64,000 nt of DNA from CAYSWF01 sp964562905 (GTDB taxonomy: Bacteria; Patescibacteriota; Andersenbacteria; UBA10190), in assembly GCA_964562905.1 (NCBI GenBank), contig CAZLVG010000001.1:1-64000 (forward strand), read 5' to 3'. The notes beneath the pieces were generated by a model. That model was not told the DNA's origin and ran no database searches. It saw only the letters and a program-made list of their open reading frames with translations. Numbering within the stretch: the stretch's first letter is position 1; the number at the start of each line of letters is the position of its first letter. A program made the position numbers and the translations under genes. Below, in pieces: positions 51,926-60,094 of the stretch.

Positions 51926-52951
51926 TTATTCTACCTGCCTAAGAGACAGGCCTAAGGCAGTGGAAAAGTGCACTGACTCTCGTAATGACAAGGGTATCTT
52001 CTTCTTAGCCGATTTTAAAGGCAAGATATTGACCCAGGGATTGCCGCGCTGCACATGGACGTTATCAAAAAAGCGCAGAAAAACCCGATCTAGTCCAGGA
52101 AAGTTAGCGCCGCCGCCGGTTAACAATATCTCTCTGACCTCGTGCTGCTCGTCAATACTGTTATAAAACTCCACAATGCCCAATATCTCCATAACCAACC
52201 CTTCCTGCGCCGCTCGCATTCTCTCTGCCATCAAGGCTGCCTCTTCCTCCGGCAGCTCCTCTTCCCTAGGAAAAGACAACTCTTTAGCCTCGCGGGCAGG
52301 CAACGCTTTGAGGAGGTCCTGTCCCCCCCGCTGCAAACTAGCCGTAAACCGAATAGTCCCGTGGTCATGAATCACCACGTTGGTAGCTGTCCCCCCCAAA
52401 TCAACCAGTAACAGGCCCTGATGAGCTTTAAGCTCTCGCGAAACCAAAGCCCGCACAATGGCCTGACTTTCCAGCTCCAGCGCCGCCACGTCCAGCTGTA
52501 ACTCATACAGAACCTCTAACAGCGGATCTACCACCTTTTTCTGAGCTGCTCCCACCAACACCTCCTGCTTACCTTCAACCACTTTATGCCCCGACTTAAC
52601 AGGCTGCCAGTCAACATATACGTTCTCCAGTCCAAAGGGAATATGCCGCGCCACTTCCCACGGCACTGCTTCTTCTATCTCCTCCGGGTCCATAATGGGC
52701 AACTGCGTCACCCGCAAAAATGACTGCGTTTCCGGCACGGAAACCGTTACCGGATCGTCCCACGACAACAGCCGGCAATATTTCCTAGCCCGGGACAGTG
52801 TCTTTTTTAAAATGGAAGGTTGTTGTATTACGCCCCGCTCAATAACTCCGTTAGGGATTGGTTGCCAGCAGTGGGCCAGCAGCCGACGTGGAGAACTTTC
52901 CGACAGCTGAACCACCTTCACGGAACGGTCCGATATGTCTAGGCCTATCAT
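51926..52951 (-). CDS. PilM-like actin-fold protein (cassette 2)
   Basis: The 341-aa protein begins MIGLDISDRSVKVVQLSESS and aligns over its length by eye with PilM1: shared VPETQSFLRV block, HIPFGLENVYVDWQPV versus HIPFDLDKVYLDWEPV, and GLLLVDLGGTATNVVIHDHG. Phosphate and adenosine loops are intact (LLTGGGANFPGLD). Its start overlaps the stop of the PilX-like gene by 4 bp. Confidence 0.9.
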   Translation of the reverse strand: MIGLDISDRSVKVVQLSESSPRRLLAHCWQPIPNGVIERGVIQQPSILKKTLSRARKYCRLLSWDDPVTVSVPETQSFLRVTQLPIMDPEEIEEAVPWEVARHIPFGLENVYVDWQPVKSGHKVVEGKQEVLVGAAQKKVVDPLLEVLYELQLDVAALELESQAIVRALVSRELKAHQGLLLVDLGGTATNVVIHDHGTIRFTASLQRGGQDLLKALPAREAKELSFPREEELPEEEAALMAERMRAAQEGLVMEILGIVEFYNSIDEQHEVREILLTGGGANFPGLDRVFLRFFDNVHVQRGNPWVNILPLKSAKKKIPLSLRESVHFSTALGLSLRQVE

Positions 52952-54342
52952 TGCACCTCCTCCCAGGAAATAAACTTATACTGCCCGGTGGTGGGGAAAT
53001 AAGGCGGGGGTAAGTATAGCATGTTGGGATCGTACTCGGAGACCCCTTCCTGGTAGCCGCTGACTACCGTGCCGTCAGAGTCAACCCAACTGGTGACGGG
53101 CACCAAGTTACTGGCTATCATGCCGTAGCGGGTGATCCTGGTTTTCAGTCGGTGCTCTCCATAATAATAGTACCGGCGGCCGAACCTCCCTTTCTGGGCT
53201 ATATAAGCACCGTCCAGCTGCAGGTAATCGGGAGCGGCGGAATAAGGAATGAGCACGTGGCGCTGGGCTATAGCTCCCAGCGCGCGCGAGCCGTCCTTCA
53301 CCCCGCCATAGCTGATGTCACCATTAACAATAATGTCCACGTTAGTGCCGGGCGCGTCGGGAAATCTGCCCGCGGCCACCGTAACGCGGTCCCTTACTTC
53401 TCCTTCCATCCACAGCGTATCTTCCACATATATCACGCCCCCGGACGGCACCAACTGTGTTCCCAAAAAGGTTTCCTGGCCGATATCGTGCGAAGTCCAT
53501 TGCCAGCCCGTCTCCGGAAACCACGACCATATGTTTGACCCTTTACTGTTCACTTCGTACATGGAGTAAGTGTTGTCCGCGTTAAAAACCAGATGGTAGC
53601 CATAATTACCTGAAGTACCGTAATAAGTGCCGGCCTGCTGCGCCAGGTCTTTCATGTCCAGCAGGTCCAGCGTCAACGAAGCGTAATCCACCACCGGCAC
53701 CGGAAATTCCCATAAATCCCGCATCTCCCCGCTTCCCCACACCCCCGGCTTCTCTTCGTAGTCGCACCCGTGATGCGGCTGGCAAATGTAAGTTTCTTTA
53801 GCGCTGGCCATTAGGCTCTCCGAATAACCGTCCATCCTTATCCCTCCGTTAGCGTGTACCGGACCGTTTATCTCGCCGCCGTACCACACGTCACTGTTGG
53901 TTATAGACGAGTACCGCGCCAGCGACTCTTTGCCATACCGTGCCTTTAGGGTAACTTCCCGGCTTGGCTGGCTGGACGTGGTGCCTACTGACTGGATCAT
54001 AACCACGTCACTCCCGGACAGTGACTGAAACGTAACCTCAAAGGAGCCCAGCACCCCCGCGTATTGATCTTCCACTTCCCGTGTTTCGGAGGAAAAATCT
54101 TCCGTGCTGTGCGCCAGCCGCCAGCGGCCGTAGTTGAGACCGGCTTCCGCGATCTGAAAAGCCAGCTCGTCGCCGGACTGCAGTACGGCCTCGTGGTAAG
54201 TGCGGCTGACTAAGCCCGCCAGGCCCGTAAAAATGACCACGAACATAACTACGAATACCAGTGTCATTATCAGCACGCCGCCTCGCTGGCGGCTAACGCC
54301 GCCGGAAGCTCCTGCGCCAAAGCAATCCCTCAAGAAGGACAT
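52948..54342 (-). CDS. PilX-like pilus-associated protein with large exterior domain
   Basis: The 464-aa protein (ATG 54342; a GTG six codons earlier lies in an AT-rich -10-like stretch) begins with a membrane helix after RQRGG (VLIMTLVFVVMFVVIFTGLAG) and then FQIAEAGLNYGRWRLAHS, the AEAG signature of PilX N-terminal domains. The rest is a beta-rich exterior part with repeated Gly/Tyr-rich motifs. Probably a minor pilin or pilus-tip component. It is translationally coupled to pilM2. Confidence 0.75.
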   Translation of the reverse strand: MSFLRDCFGAGASGGVSRQRGGVLIMTLVFVVMFVVIFTGLAGLVSRTYHEAVLQSGDELAFQIAEAGLNYGRWRLAHSTEDFSSETREVEDQYAGVLGSFEVTFQSLSGSDVVMIQSVGTTSSQPSREVTLKARYGKESLARYSSITNSDVWYGGEINGPVHANGGIRMDGYSESLMASAKETYICQPHHGCDYEEKPGVWGSGEMRDLWEFPVPVVDYASLTLDLLDMKDLAQQAGTYYGTSGNYGYHLVFNADNTYSMYEVNSKGSNIWSWFPETGWQWTSHDIGQETFLGTQLVPSGGVIYVEDTLWMEGEVRDRVTVAAGRFPDAPGTNVDIIVNGDISYGGVKDGSRALGAIAQRHVLIPYSAAPDYLQLDGAYIAQKGRFGRRYYYYGEHRLKTRITRYGMIASNLVPVTSWVDSDGTVVSGYQEGVSEYDPNMLYLPPPYFPTTGQYKFISWEEVQ

Positions 54343-54358
54343 GAATATATAATAACAC

Positions 54359-54383
54359 ACCGCGGTTATTCAAAAACCGCGGT
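54359..54383 (-). other. Perfect 9-bp stem-loop between PMT stop and PilX-like start
   Basis: accgcggtt (54359-54367) and aaccgcggt (54375-54383) pair perfectly around a 7-nt loop. It includes the PMT stop codon and ends just before the PilX-like start. There is no T-run, so it is not a standard terminator; it may stabilise the mRNA end or modulate translation of the downstream gene. Confidence 0.55.
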
Positions 54384-55828
54384 TACCGCCACGTGGAAAA
54401 CCAGAACAGTTTTTCGTACAAATCATGCGGTAAAAAGAAGCCGTACGTTAAGGGACTGAACACTAAAAACATAGCCGCCGCCGCTCCCAGCAGTACATAA
54501 TAATAGGGGGGCTGCTTCATCAAGCTCCCTTTTCTGAAAAACCCGGTTCCGTCCAACCAGAGCAGACCCGCCAGTAAAGCGAACAAAAGAGGCGTAAGGT
54601 AATGATAAAGAAACAGCGCCCGCGGTACGCGCGCCAAAGGTACATAAGAGATAATATAACCGGCCAGCGGAATGAAAACGGCTTTATTATAGCCGTCAGA
54701 ACCTAACCTTTTCAGAGATTCCAATTTATAAGCCGCGAAAAAATCTCTTATTTGTTTACTCCGCCTGTACAGGAATGAATAACACATGCCAAGCAGTGAA
54801 ATAATCAACAGAGCGCCTATGCTCCACCAGACAACCAGATTACCCAGAAAATAAATGGAGGCTACGCGGCCTTCACCGCCGCTTTGCGTCCAGTAAAAAA
54901 CGGGGGTGCCGACATACGGCCAACTCCACCAGCGACTGGCATCCGGATGGGTAGCTTCAAGGTTGTAGTTAGCGTCAAACATGATCCGATGTAATTCTAT
55001 CGTTTCTTTGACAAAAGTTACGGGCAGCCAACCTTCGTCCCACTGCGGTACCCGCCAGGCATCTCCCGGTCCGGACTGTGTGAGCAAAGCAAAATGCAGC
55101 GCCCAGCCTGCCCCGTAGACAGTCAGGCCGCTGGCCGCGATTAGCAGAGCAACTGCCAGATAACGAGCTAACATCTTGTAAGATGAGACATTAAGCACGC
55201 GCCAGGCCAGTATTACCGCCAGCACACCCGCGGCCACCAAGCCGGTAAACTTCGCGCCTACGGCCAGTCCGGCCAAGGCTCCTGCCGCGCACGCGCGCCA
55301 CGCCCATCTCTGCCAGTGAAAAGGACTTTTCCTGAATGATTTTTCCATCCCCAAGTAGGCGCTTAGACAACCAAAAACAGCTACCAGCAGCACGCCGTCC
55401 AGGGATATTACGCGATTTTGCACGGTCAGAGCGTTATCAAATATAACCATCATGCTCCCTAAAAAAGCTGCCGCCTGTCCGGCTCCCAACTGTCTTAACA
55501 ATATAAAAATCACGAGCGGCAGCAACATTCCCATAAGCGCCGGTACGGCCCGCAGTCCGATAGGAGACACAGCACCGTACCTCTGCCCTATATTGGAAAA
55601 CGACAAGTCTCCCTCATAACCAGCCAGTTTAGCGGCGCCCGCCACCAGCAGCTTGGCGTGGGGCGGATGGATATCAAAAAATCTCTCTCCCGTACAGCAG
55701 TAGGCCGTAACGAACTTTCCAAAATGAACCTCGTCAAAAACCACTTGCCGCGGATAGCTTAGCCACATAAATTGAGTGGCCGCGGCCAGCGCGAGGATAA
55801 CCAACAATAATTTGAACCGCTGCGACAT
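54383..55828 (-). CDS. PMT-family protein O-mannosyltransferase-like protein
   Basis: The 481-aa polytopic GT39 protein begins MSQRFKLLLVILALA and carries the exterior motif FDEVHFGKFVTAYCCTGERFFDIHPPHAKLL, matching the PMT signature (DE, then HPPxxK). It would transfer mannose or another sugar from a polyprenyl phosphate to exported proteins; its place at the head of the pilus cassettes suggests glycosylation of pilins or surface proteins. An upstream in-frame ATG lies inside the repeat element at 55835, so the internal start is preferred. Confidence 0.85.
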   Translation of the reverse strand: MSQRFKLLLVILALAAATQFMWLSYPRQVVFDEVHFGKFVTAYCCTGERFFDIHPPHAKLLVAGAAKLAGYEGDLSFSNIGQRYGAVSPIGLRAVPALMGMLLPLVIFILLRQLGAGQAAAFLGSMMVIFDNALTVQNRVISLDGVLLVAVFGCLSAYLGMEKSFRKSPFHWQRWAWRACAAGALAGLAVGAKFTGLVAAGVLAVILAWRVLNVSSYKMLARYLAVALLIAASGLTVYGAGWALHFALLTQSGPGDAWRVPQWDEGWLPVTFVKETIELHRIMFDANYNLEATHPDASRWWSWPYVGTPVFYWTQSGGEGRVASIYFLGNLVVWWSIGALLIISLLGMCYSFLYRRSKQIRDFFAAYKLESLKRLGSDGYNKAVFIPLAGYIISYVPLARVPRALFLYHYLTPLLFALLAGLLWLDGTGFFRKGSLMKQPPYYYVLLGAAAAMFLVFSPLTYGFFLPHDLYEKLFWFSTWR

Positions 55829-55834
55829 AAGTAC

Positions 55835-55949
55835 AGATATCACATTATGCCATGCCGCTCTTCAAAATAAACGGGTGGCGCGGGGTGGAGGGTGCAGGGC
55901 CGTGCCAGGGCCCGTTATAAGTATAGCGGCATGGCATAATGTTACCTCT
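55835..55949 (+). repeat. 115-bp terminal-inverted-repeat element, copy 4
   Basis: Begins agatatcacattatgccatg and ends agcggcatggcataatgtta plus cctct; the outer ~24 bp are inverted repeats with few mismatches, and the middle matches copies 1 and 2 (aaaataaacgggtggcgcgg). It fills the upstream region of the PMT gene. The short bases beyond each end (GTAC, GTAG) are compatible with a TA-containing target. Confidence 0.85.
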
Positions 55950-56117
55950 GTAGATGTTTATTTTATGCGACAGTATTATTTTCCTCCACTGTCGTCAACG
56001 GCCATGTCTGTGCTCTGCGCTAATTAATCTAACTACGTCAAGCGCTAGCCGCTGGCTGTCCGGGCTAGACCGTCGGTACCGGCTGGCAACCGCCGCCGTA
56101 ACGACCGCCGGCTGAAA

Positions 56118-57935
56118 TCAAGGCGAGGGCGAAGGGCTGGGAGAGGGCGAAGGGCTGGGAGAGGTGTCATCGTCAACTATAATTACCCCGGCCGGCGGGC
56201 CTAAAGACACGCTGTGGGCGTGGCTAAAGGCGCGGGCCAACGCCGCCGCGAAGTCTTCGTCCCCCTCCACCTGATCGTCGCCCTCCACCGCCGCCGGCAC
56301 CGTTTGACTTAAGGAACCGCCCGGTTCAAAGGTGAGCGTGATGTCACTGCCGCTGTAATCGCCATCCGACCGCGCGGCCGACCCGTCCTGAAATTCCAGC
56401 CGGACGGTCAACGTATCATCCACCGATGACGACAAAGACACCTTAAAAGCAATCGGCGTGCTGTCGGAGGCATCCCCTTCAGTCACCGGCAGCGGGTTGG
56501 ACAATACTACGTCAGGATCGGCTGGGTCCACGTTCTGAACGGTCACCGCTACCGGAGAGAGAACTTCTTCCGCCGCGCAAGTGCCGGCCGGACCCTGGCA
56601 GCTGCCGCCGACCACGCTGCAGCCGGAGGGACCTTCAGCGACCACTTGAGTCTCGCAGCCGCTCTCCCATCCCCCCCAGTACCAGCTGCAGCCGGCGTCA
56701 TCGGCGCAAATAGTGCGGCAGGTGCCGCCAGCGCCGCACATTTCACCCGCGGGACAGTCAGTGTCCTGTGAGCAAGCCGCGTCGCTTGATGATACATGGC
56801 ACTCTTCACCGTTAGCGCACCAGCTCCTGTCCGAATCCACCAGCGGGTCGGGTTCCGGACACGCCATCGGGCCACATTCCAGTCCGGGGCAGGCCCCGCC
56901 GGCGTCATATCCCCCCCGGCAGGAAGCCGACGCGCCTCCGCCGGACGCCGCCCGGCAATCAGGCGTCCACGTGGTCCGGCACTGGCTGACTACCCGCCAG
57001 CGGCCGCAGCCAGTAAAGGTGCCGGAATCTATATATTGGCAGTCAGTAACACAGCTGCCCGGGCAGTCCAGCGAGGTGGCACAGCTGTCCTGTTCGCAAA
57101 ACATAGCAGTATCGTCGGCCGGTCCTCCTTCGTCATAGGAAGCGAAAGTAAGCTCGTACCAGTCATTTTCGTAACAGTAACCGTTAAAACAGGCGCTGCC
57201 GGCCGGACAAGTCCAGTCCGGACAGCTAGCCGTGGGGCAAGTACCGCTAAGCGGGCACAGCGCTCCCGTACCGCACCACGTACCGGGCCGGCAAGACTCC
57301 CCTTGGACCGGCAAATCCGGCGCCGTCACTCCGCAAAAGCCGGTCAGGGGGCACAGCTGCCCGTCGTCGCACAGCAGGCCCGGCGTGCAAGCGGTACCCG
57401 AAGTCGGCGGCCCCGGTCCCGGCGGAGGGTCGCACACCCCCGTGGAAACGTCGCAATCGCGCCCGTCGGGACATGAAACACAGGAGGCGGGCCGTCTTTT
57501 CTCCGTCACGTAAGTTACGGTCCGCACGTCACGCGCCTCTCCTCCGGCTGTGGTCCAGGCCACTTCTATCTCAACCTTTTTAAAATCCTCCGCTTCATCA
57601 GCAGTCAGCGGGTCATCCACATAGGCAATACTGGTTGTCATCTGATACTGTTCATTATCCCGGCTAACCGTCTGCGGAGCCGCGTCTATCACTCCCTCCG
57701 GCTCTGCCGGGTCCGGGGACGTATAGCCCACGTCGCTGTAAGGCAAGGAGTCGATGTACCCTTTCTGCTCGTTCAAAATGGACAGCGCCGACAACTGGCG
57801 CTCCGCTCCGGTAAGCAGGCGCGTAGTCAGAACGGAAAGTCCCAGCACACTGACGCTCACAAACCCGATAATAAAGACTGACACCAACACGCCGACAAGG
57901 CTCTGTCCTCTACAAACTTCCCCTGTGTCCTTCAT
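56118..57935 (-). CDS. Cys-rich pilin-like protein with C-terminal Calx-beta domain
   Basis: The 605-aa protein has a prepilin-like N-terminus (RGQSLVGVLVSVFIIGFVSV) but lacks the usual Glu at mature position 5. The middle holds many Cys pairs in repeated modules (CTPGLLCDDGQLCPLTGFCG; CRPGTWCGTGALCPLSGTCP; CPAGEMCGAGGTC). It ends with a Calx-beta-like domain (LPVTEGDASDSTPIAFKVSL to VIIVDDDT) and a repetitive SPSPSPSP tail encoded by 18-bp DNA repeats. Likely an exposed minor pilin or tip adhesin. Confidence 0.78.
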   Translation of the reverse strand: MKDTGEVCRGQSLVGVLVSVFIIGFVSVSVLGLSVLTTRLLTGAERQLSALSILNEQKGYIDSLPYSDVGYTSPDPAEPEGVIDAAPQTVSRDNEQYQMTTSIAYVDDPLTADEAEDFKKVEIEVAWTTAGGEARDVRTVTYVTEKRRPASCVSCPDGRDCDVSTGVCDPPPGPGPPTSGTACTPGLLCDDGQLCPLTGFCGVTAPDLPVQGESCRPGTWCGTGALCPLSGTCPTASCPDWTCPAGSACFNGYCYENDWYELTFASYDEGGPADDTAMFCEQDSCATSLDCPGSCVTDCQYIDSGTFTGCGRWRVVSQCRTTWTPDCRAASGGGASASCRGGYDAGGACPGLECGPMACPEPDPLVDSDRSWCANGEECHVSSSDAACSQDTDCPAGEMCGAGGTCRTICADDAGCSWYWGGWESGCETQVVAEGPSGCSVVGGSCQGPAGTCAAEEVLSPVAVTVQNVDPADPDVVLSNPLPVTEGDASDSTPIAFKVSLSSSVDDTLTVRLEFQDGSAARSDGDYSGSDITLTFEPGGSLSQTVPAAVEGDDQVEGDEDFAAALARAFSHAHSVSLGPPAGVIIVDDDTSPSPSPSPSPSPSP

Positions 57936-57946
57936 ATGCGGCTCGG

Positions 57947-58621
57947 TTATGGAAAGGCCGGAGCGGCCGGCGGCAGCGGAGGAGCGCTGCCGGCCGCGGT
58001 ATCTCTTAACCGTCCCCGCCGCGGCGTGACCTGGGTTTTGATAACCGCCGCCGGCGGGTCCTGGTCCTCGTCGGCATCAACTAAAAAGGTAATCTCTACC
58101 CGATCAACCGCCTTTAAGTCGTAGGCGGGATCCACTGCCTGCGCGCCGGCCCCGCCCAGCGAATAATAAACCAACAGCGGCTTGGCTTGCGCCGCGTTCC
58201 TGAAGCCGCGGGCCAGCACCTGCGGCGACTCGGTCCCCGTGCCTCCCATTTCCGTCACTCGGCGCATAAGTTTATCGCCGTCCACCCAGTACTGCACCAT
58301 CTCCGGCTCACTGTCGTCGTCGGCGTTGGTGTATATCACTATCTCTCCCGGGCCGGCGCGCCTTAACCACCTTTCCGCCTCACCGCTGAATTGGCCGTCA
58401 TCGTCAAAATCCACGTTGCCGGCGTTGCGGATAGCGTCGCTCATCCTGTCCATTTCCGCCTTGGCCTCTTCCACTATCCTGCCCTGCTCTATCTGAAAGC
58501 GCGAGATACCCGCCACCCTCACCGCCAGCGCGAACAAGGCCGTCAACACCAGCGCGCCCGCCGCCGCCACCAGCAATACCTCAATAAAGGTCAGGCCTCT
58601 TTTGTCATTCTCAATCATCAT
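57947..58621 (-). CDS. Prepilin-type N-methylation domain protein (pseudopilin)
   Basis: The 224-aa protein has a short basic leader and the processing site KRG-LTFIEVLLVAAAGALVL, with Glu at mature position 5. The hydrophobic helix is followed by a helical stalk and a beta domain (RVEITFLVDADEDQDPP), as in GspJ/PulG-like minor pilins, with a Pro-rich end. It is coupled to the PilX-like gene upstream by an 11-bp overlap. Confidence 0.85.
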   Translation of the reverse strand: MMIENDKRGLTFIEVLLVAAAGALVLTALFALAVRVAGISRFQIEQGRIVEEAKAEMDRMSDAIRNAGNVDFDDDGQFSGEAERWLRRAGPGEIVIYTNADDDSEPEMVQYWVDGDKLMRRVTEMGGTGTESPQVLARGFRNAAQAKPLLVYYSLGGAGAQAVDPAYDLKAVDRVEITFLVDADEDQDPPAAVIKTQVTPRRGRLRDTAAGSAPPLPPAAPAFP

Positions 58622-59468
58622 CCAGAATTCTCACCTGGCGCGTGCTAACGGTCAGGTTAGCGTTAACGGGATCGCTAAGCACGGCCTGGAAGCTTTCATT
58701 CCCCTCCGGCTCGGTATCAGCCACGATATCCACCATAATCATCTTTGACGTCTGGCCGGGATCAAAGACCACCGTCTCCGTTTTGGACACATAATCCTGG
58801 CCGGCCGTCGCCGAATCGGGCTGGGTGGCAAAATCAACCGTCACCCGCAGGGGATACTCATGGGACAGAACCACGGTCAGCGGAGCCTGATTATCGTCGG
58901 GCGGGTCGCCTTCATTAACGCTTAACGGCGAAGACGGATCAAATTTAACGTTCGGCAACGAGGTGGTCAGGCCCAGCGCCCCGCATTCCACGTCCAGTTC
59001 ATGATCCCAGGACCTGACATAATACCGCGTTCCGCCTACCGCCCCGGTCATGTCCGCGGCTTCGGCCGTAATAAGCTGGCATCTTCGCTCCACCGTCAAA
59101 TCATGGCCCAGCGAGGACACCTTAAGCGGAACCCCCGCTCCGCCAGGCTGAAACGACAGCTCGGCAGCGCCGATAATATTACCGCTACTGTCTGACACCG
59201 CCCGCACCAGCGAACCTTCACTTATCAGGCCGGTCGGCGCGTAGGTCCCGCTATTTAAAAGAAACAAAGTGTACTCTACTCCCGCTTCCGCTATGTGAAA
59301 GGCTTGTTCTTCCTGCTCCTGGTCGACTACCTGGTGCGACTGCCTGACCGCGAAGTTCAGCCAGGCCGTTACCACCACCAGCAATATCACCAAGAACATC
59401 AACGTTATGGTCATCACCGCTCCCCGCTGGCCGCGCCGCGCTCGGGCCCGTCTTCCGTAGTCCAGCAT
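58611..59468 (-). CDS. PilX-like protein with Calx-beta domain
   Basis: The 285-aa protein has an Arg-rich start, one membrane helix after RRGQRGAV (MTITLMFLVILLVVVTAW) and the PilX signature AFHIAEAGVEYTLFLLNS. The C-terminal ~110 residues (LSVNEGDPPDDNQAPLTVVL to VRILDDD) form a Calx-beta-like repeat, the same module as in the 56118 protein. Fusion of a PilX start with Calx-beta is unusual. Confidence 0.8.
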   Translation of the reverse strand: MLDYGRRARARRGQRGAVMTITLMFLVILLVVVTAWLNFAVRQSHQVVDQEQEEQAFHIAEAGVEYTLFLLNSGTYAPTGLISEGSLVRAVSDSSGNIIGAAELSFQPGGAGVPLKVSSLGHDLTVERRCQLITAEAADMTGAVGGTRYYVRSWDHELDVECGALGLTTSLPNVKFDPSSPLSVNEGDPPDDNQAPLTVVLSHEYPLRVTVDFATQPDSATAGQDYVSKTETVVFDPGQTSKMIMVDIVADTEPEGNESFQAVLSDPVNANLTVSTRQVRILDDD

Positions 59469-59473
59469 AGTGT

Positions 59474-60094
59474 TTACTCCTCTATTACCTCTCCTAAATT
59501 AGTTTTTAGGTTGCGCAGCTGCACCTGCGACATTACTTCCACCGGATCCGGTTCCTGATTAGGATCAACATCTATAATAAGGCGAAATTGCAGGTATTTT
59601 ACCTCCGTTACGTCCGAAGACGATAAAGGCTCGCTGTCGGCCGGGTAATCGCCGGAATAATAAATAAAAATGGGCGTAGCCCCGTTGCGCACGGCGCCCA
59701 CCGCCGTGGATACCTCTTCCGTATTTTCATCATAAACTAGAGGATCTCCCCCTGGTACGATCACCCCTCGCTTAAGGTCAGTCCCCTCCAGCTCGTAACG
59801 TATTCTTTCAGTAAGTCCGTCCTGGTCCACGTCGGAATAAAAAACTATCTTTTGCGGCTGTGCCGCGGCCAGCGGATAAGCGCCCGTGTCGGACACGCGC
59901 AGCTCCCTCAACGACTTAGACAGCCGCTTTAAATGTACCCTGGCCGACTCCGTGGAACTGGCTTGCATAAACACTAAACGCGACAGAGGATATCCCGCGG
60001 CCATTAAGCGCAACAGCGCTACCAGAATAACAGAGCTGAAAAAAGCCACCAGTATCACTTCAATAAACGTGACTCCTGGTGATGGCCGGCTCAT
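59474..60094 (-). CDS. Prepilin-type N-methylation domain protein (pseudopilin)
   Basis: The 206-aa protein begins MSRPSPG-VTFIEVILVAFFSSV, a very short leader with the Gly processing site and Glu5. A beta-rich soluble domain follows (RIRYELEGTDLKRGVIVPGG), as in GspJ-like minor pilins. Its ATG overlaps the stop of the 504-aa pilin gene by 4 bp. Confidence 0.85.
   Translation of the reverse strand: MSRPSPGVTFIEVILVAFFSSVILVALLRLMAAGYPLSRLVFMQASSTESARVHLKRLSKSLRELRVSDTGAYPLAAAQPQKIVFYSDVDQDGLTERIRYELEGTDLKRGVIVPGGDPLVYDENTEEVSTAVGAVRNGATPIFIYYSGDYPADSEPLSSSDVTEVKYLQFRLIIDVDPNQEPDPVEVMSQVQLRNLKTNLGEVIEE

Noticed and set aside
55829..55843. Upstream ATG of the PMT gene
   Set aside because: It falls within the terminal repeat of mobile-like copy 4; the internal ATG at 55828 gives the normal N-terminus.
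56796..57476. Plus-strand 226-codon open frame
   Set aside because: Antisense to the Cys-rich pilin-like gene, Arg/Ala-biased as expected from GC-rich complementary sequence.
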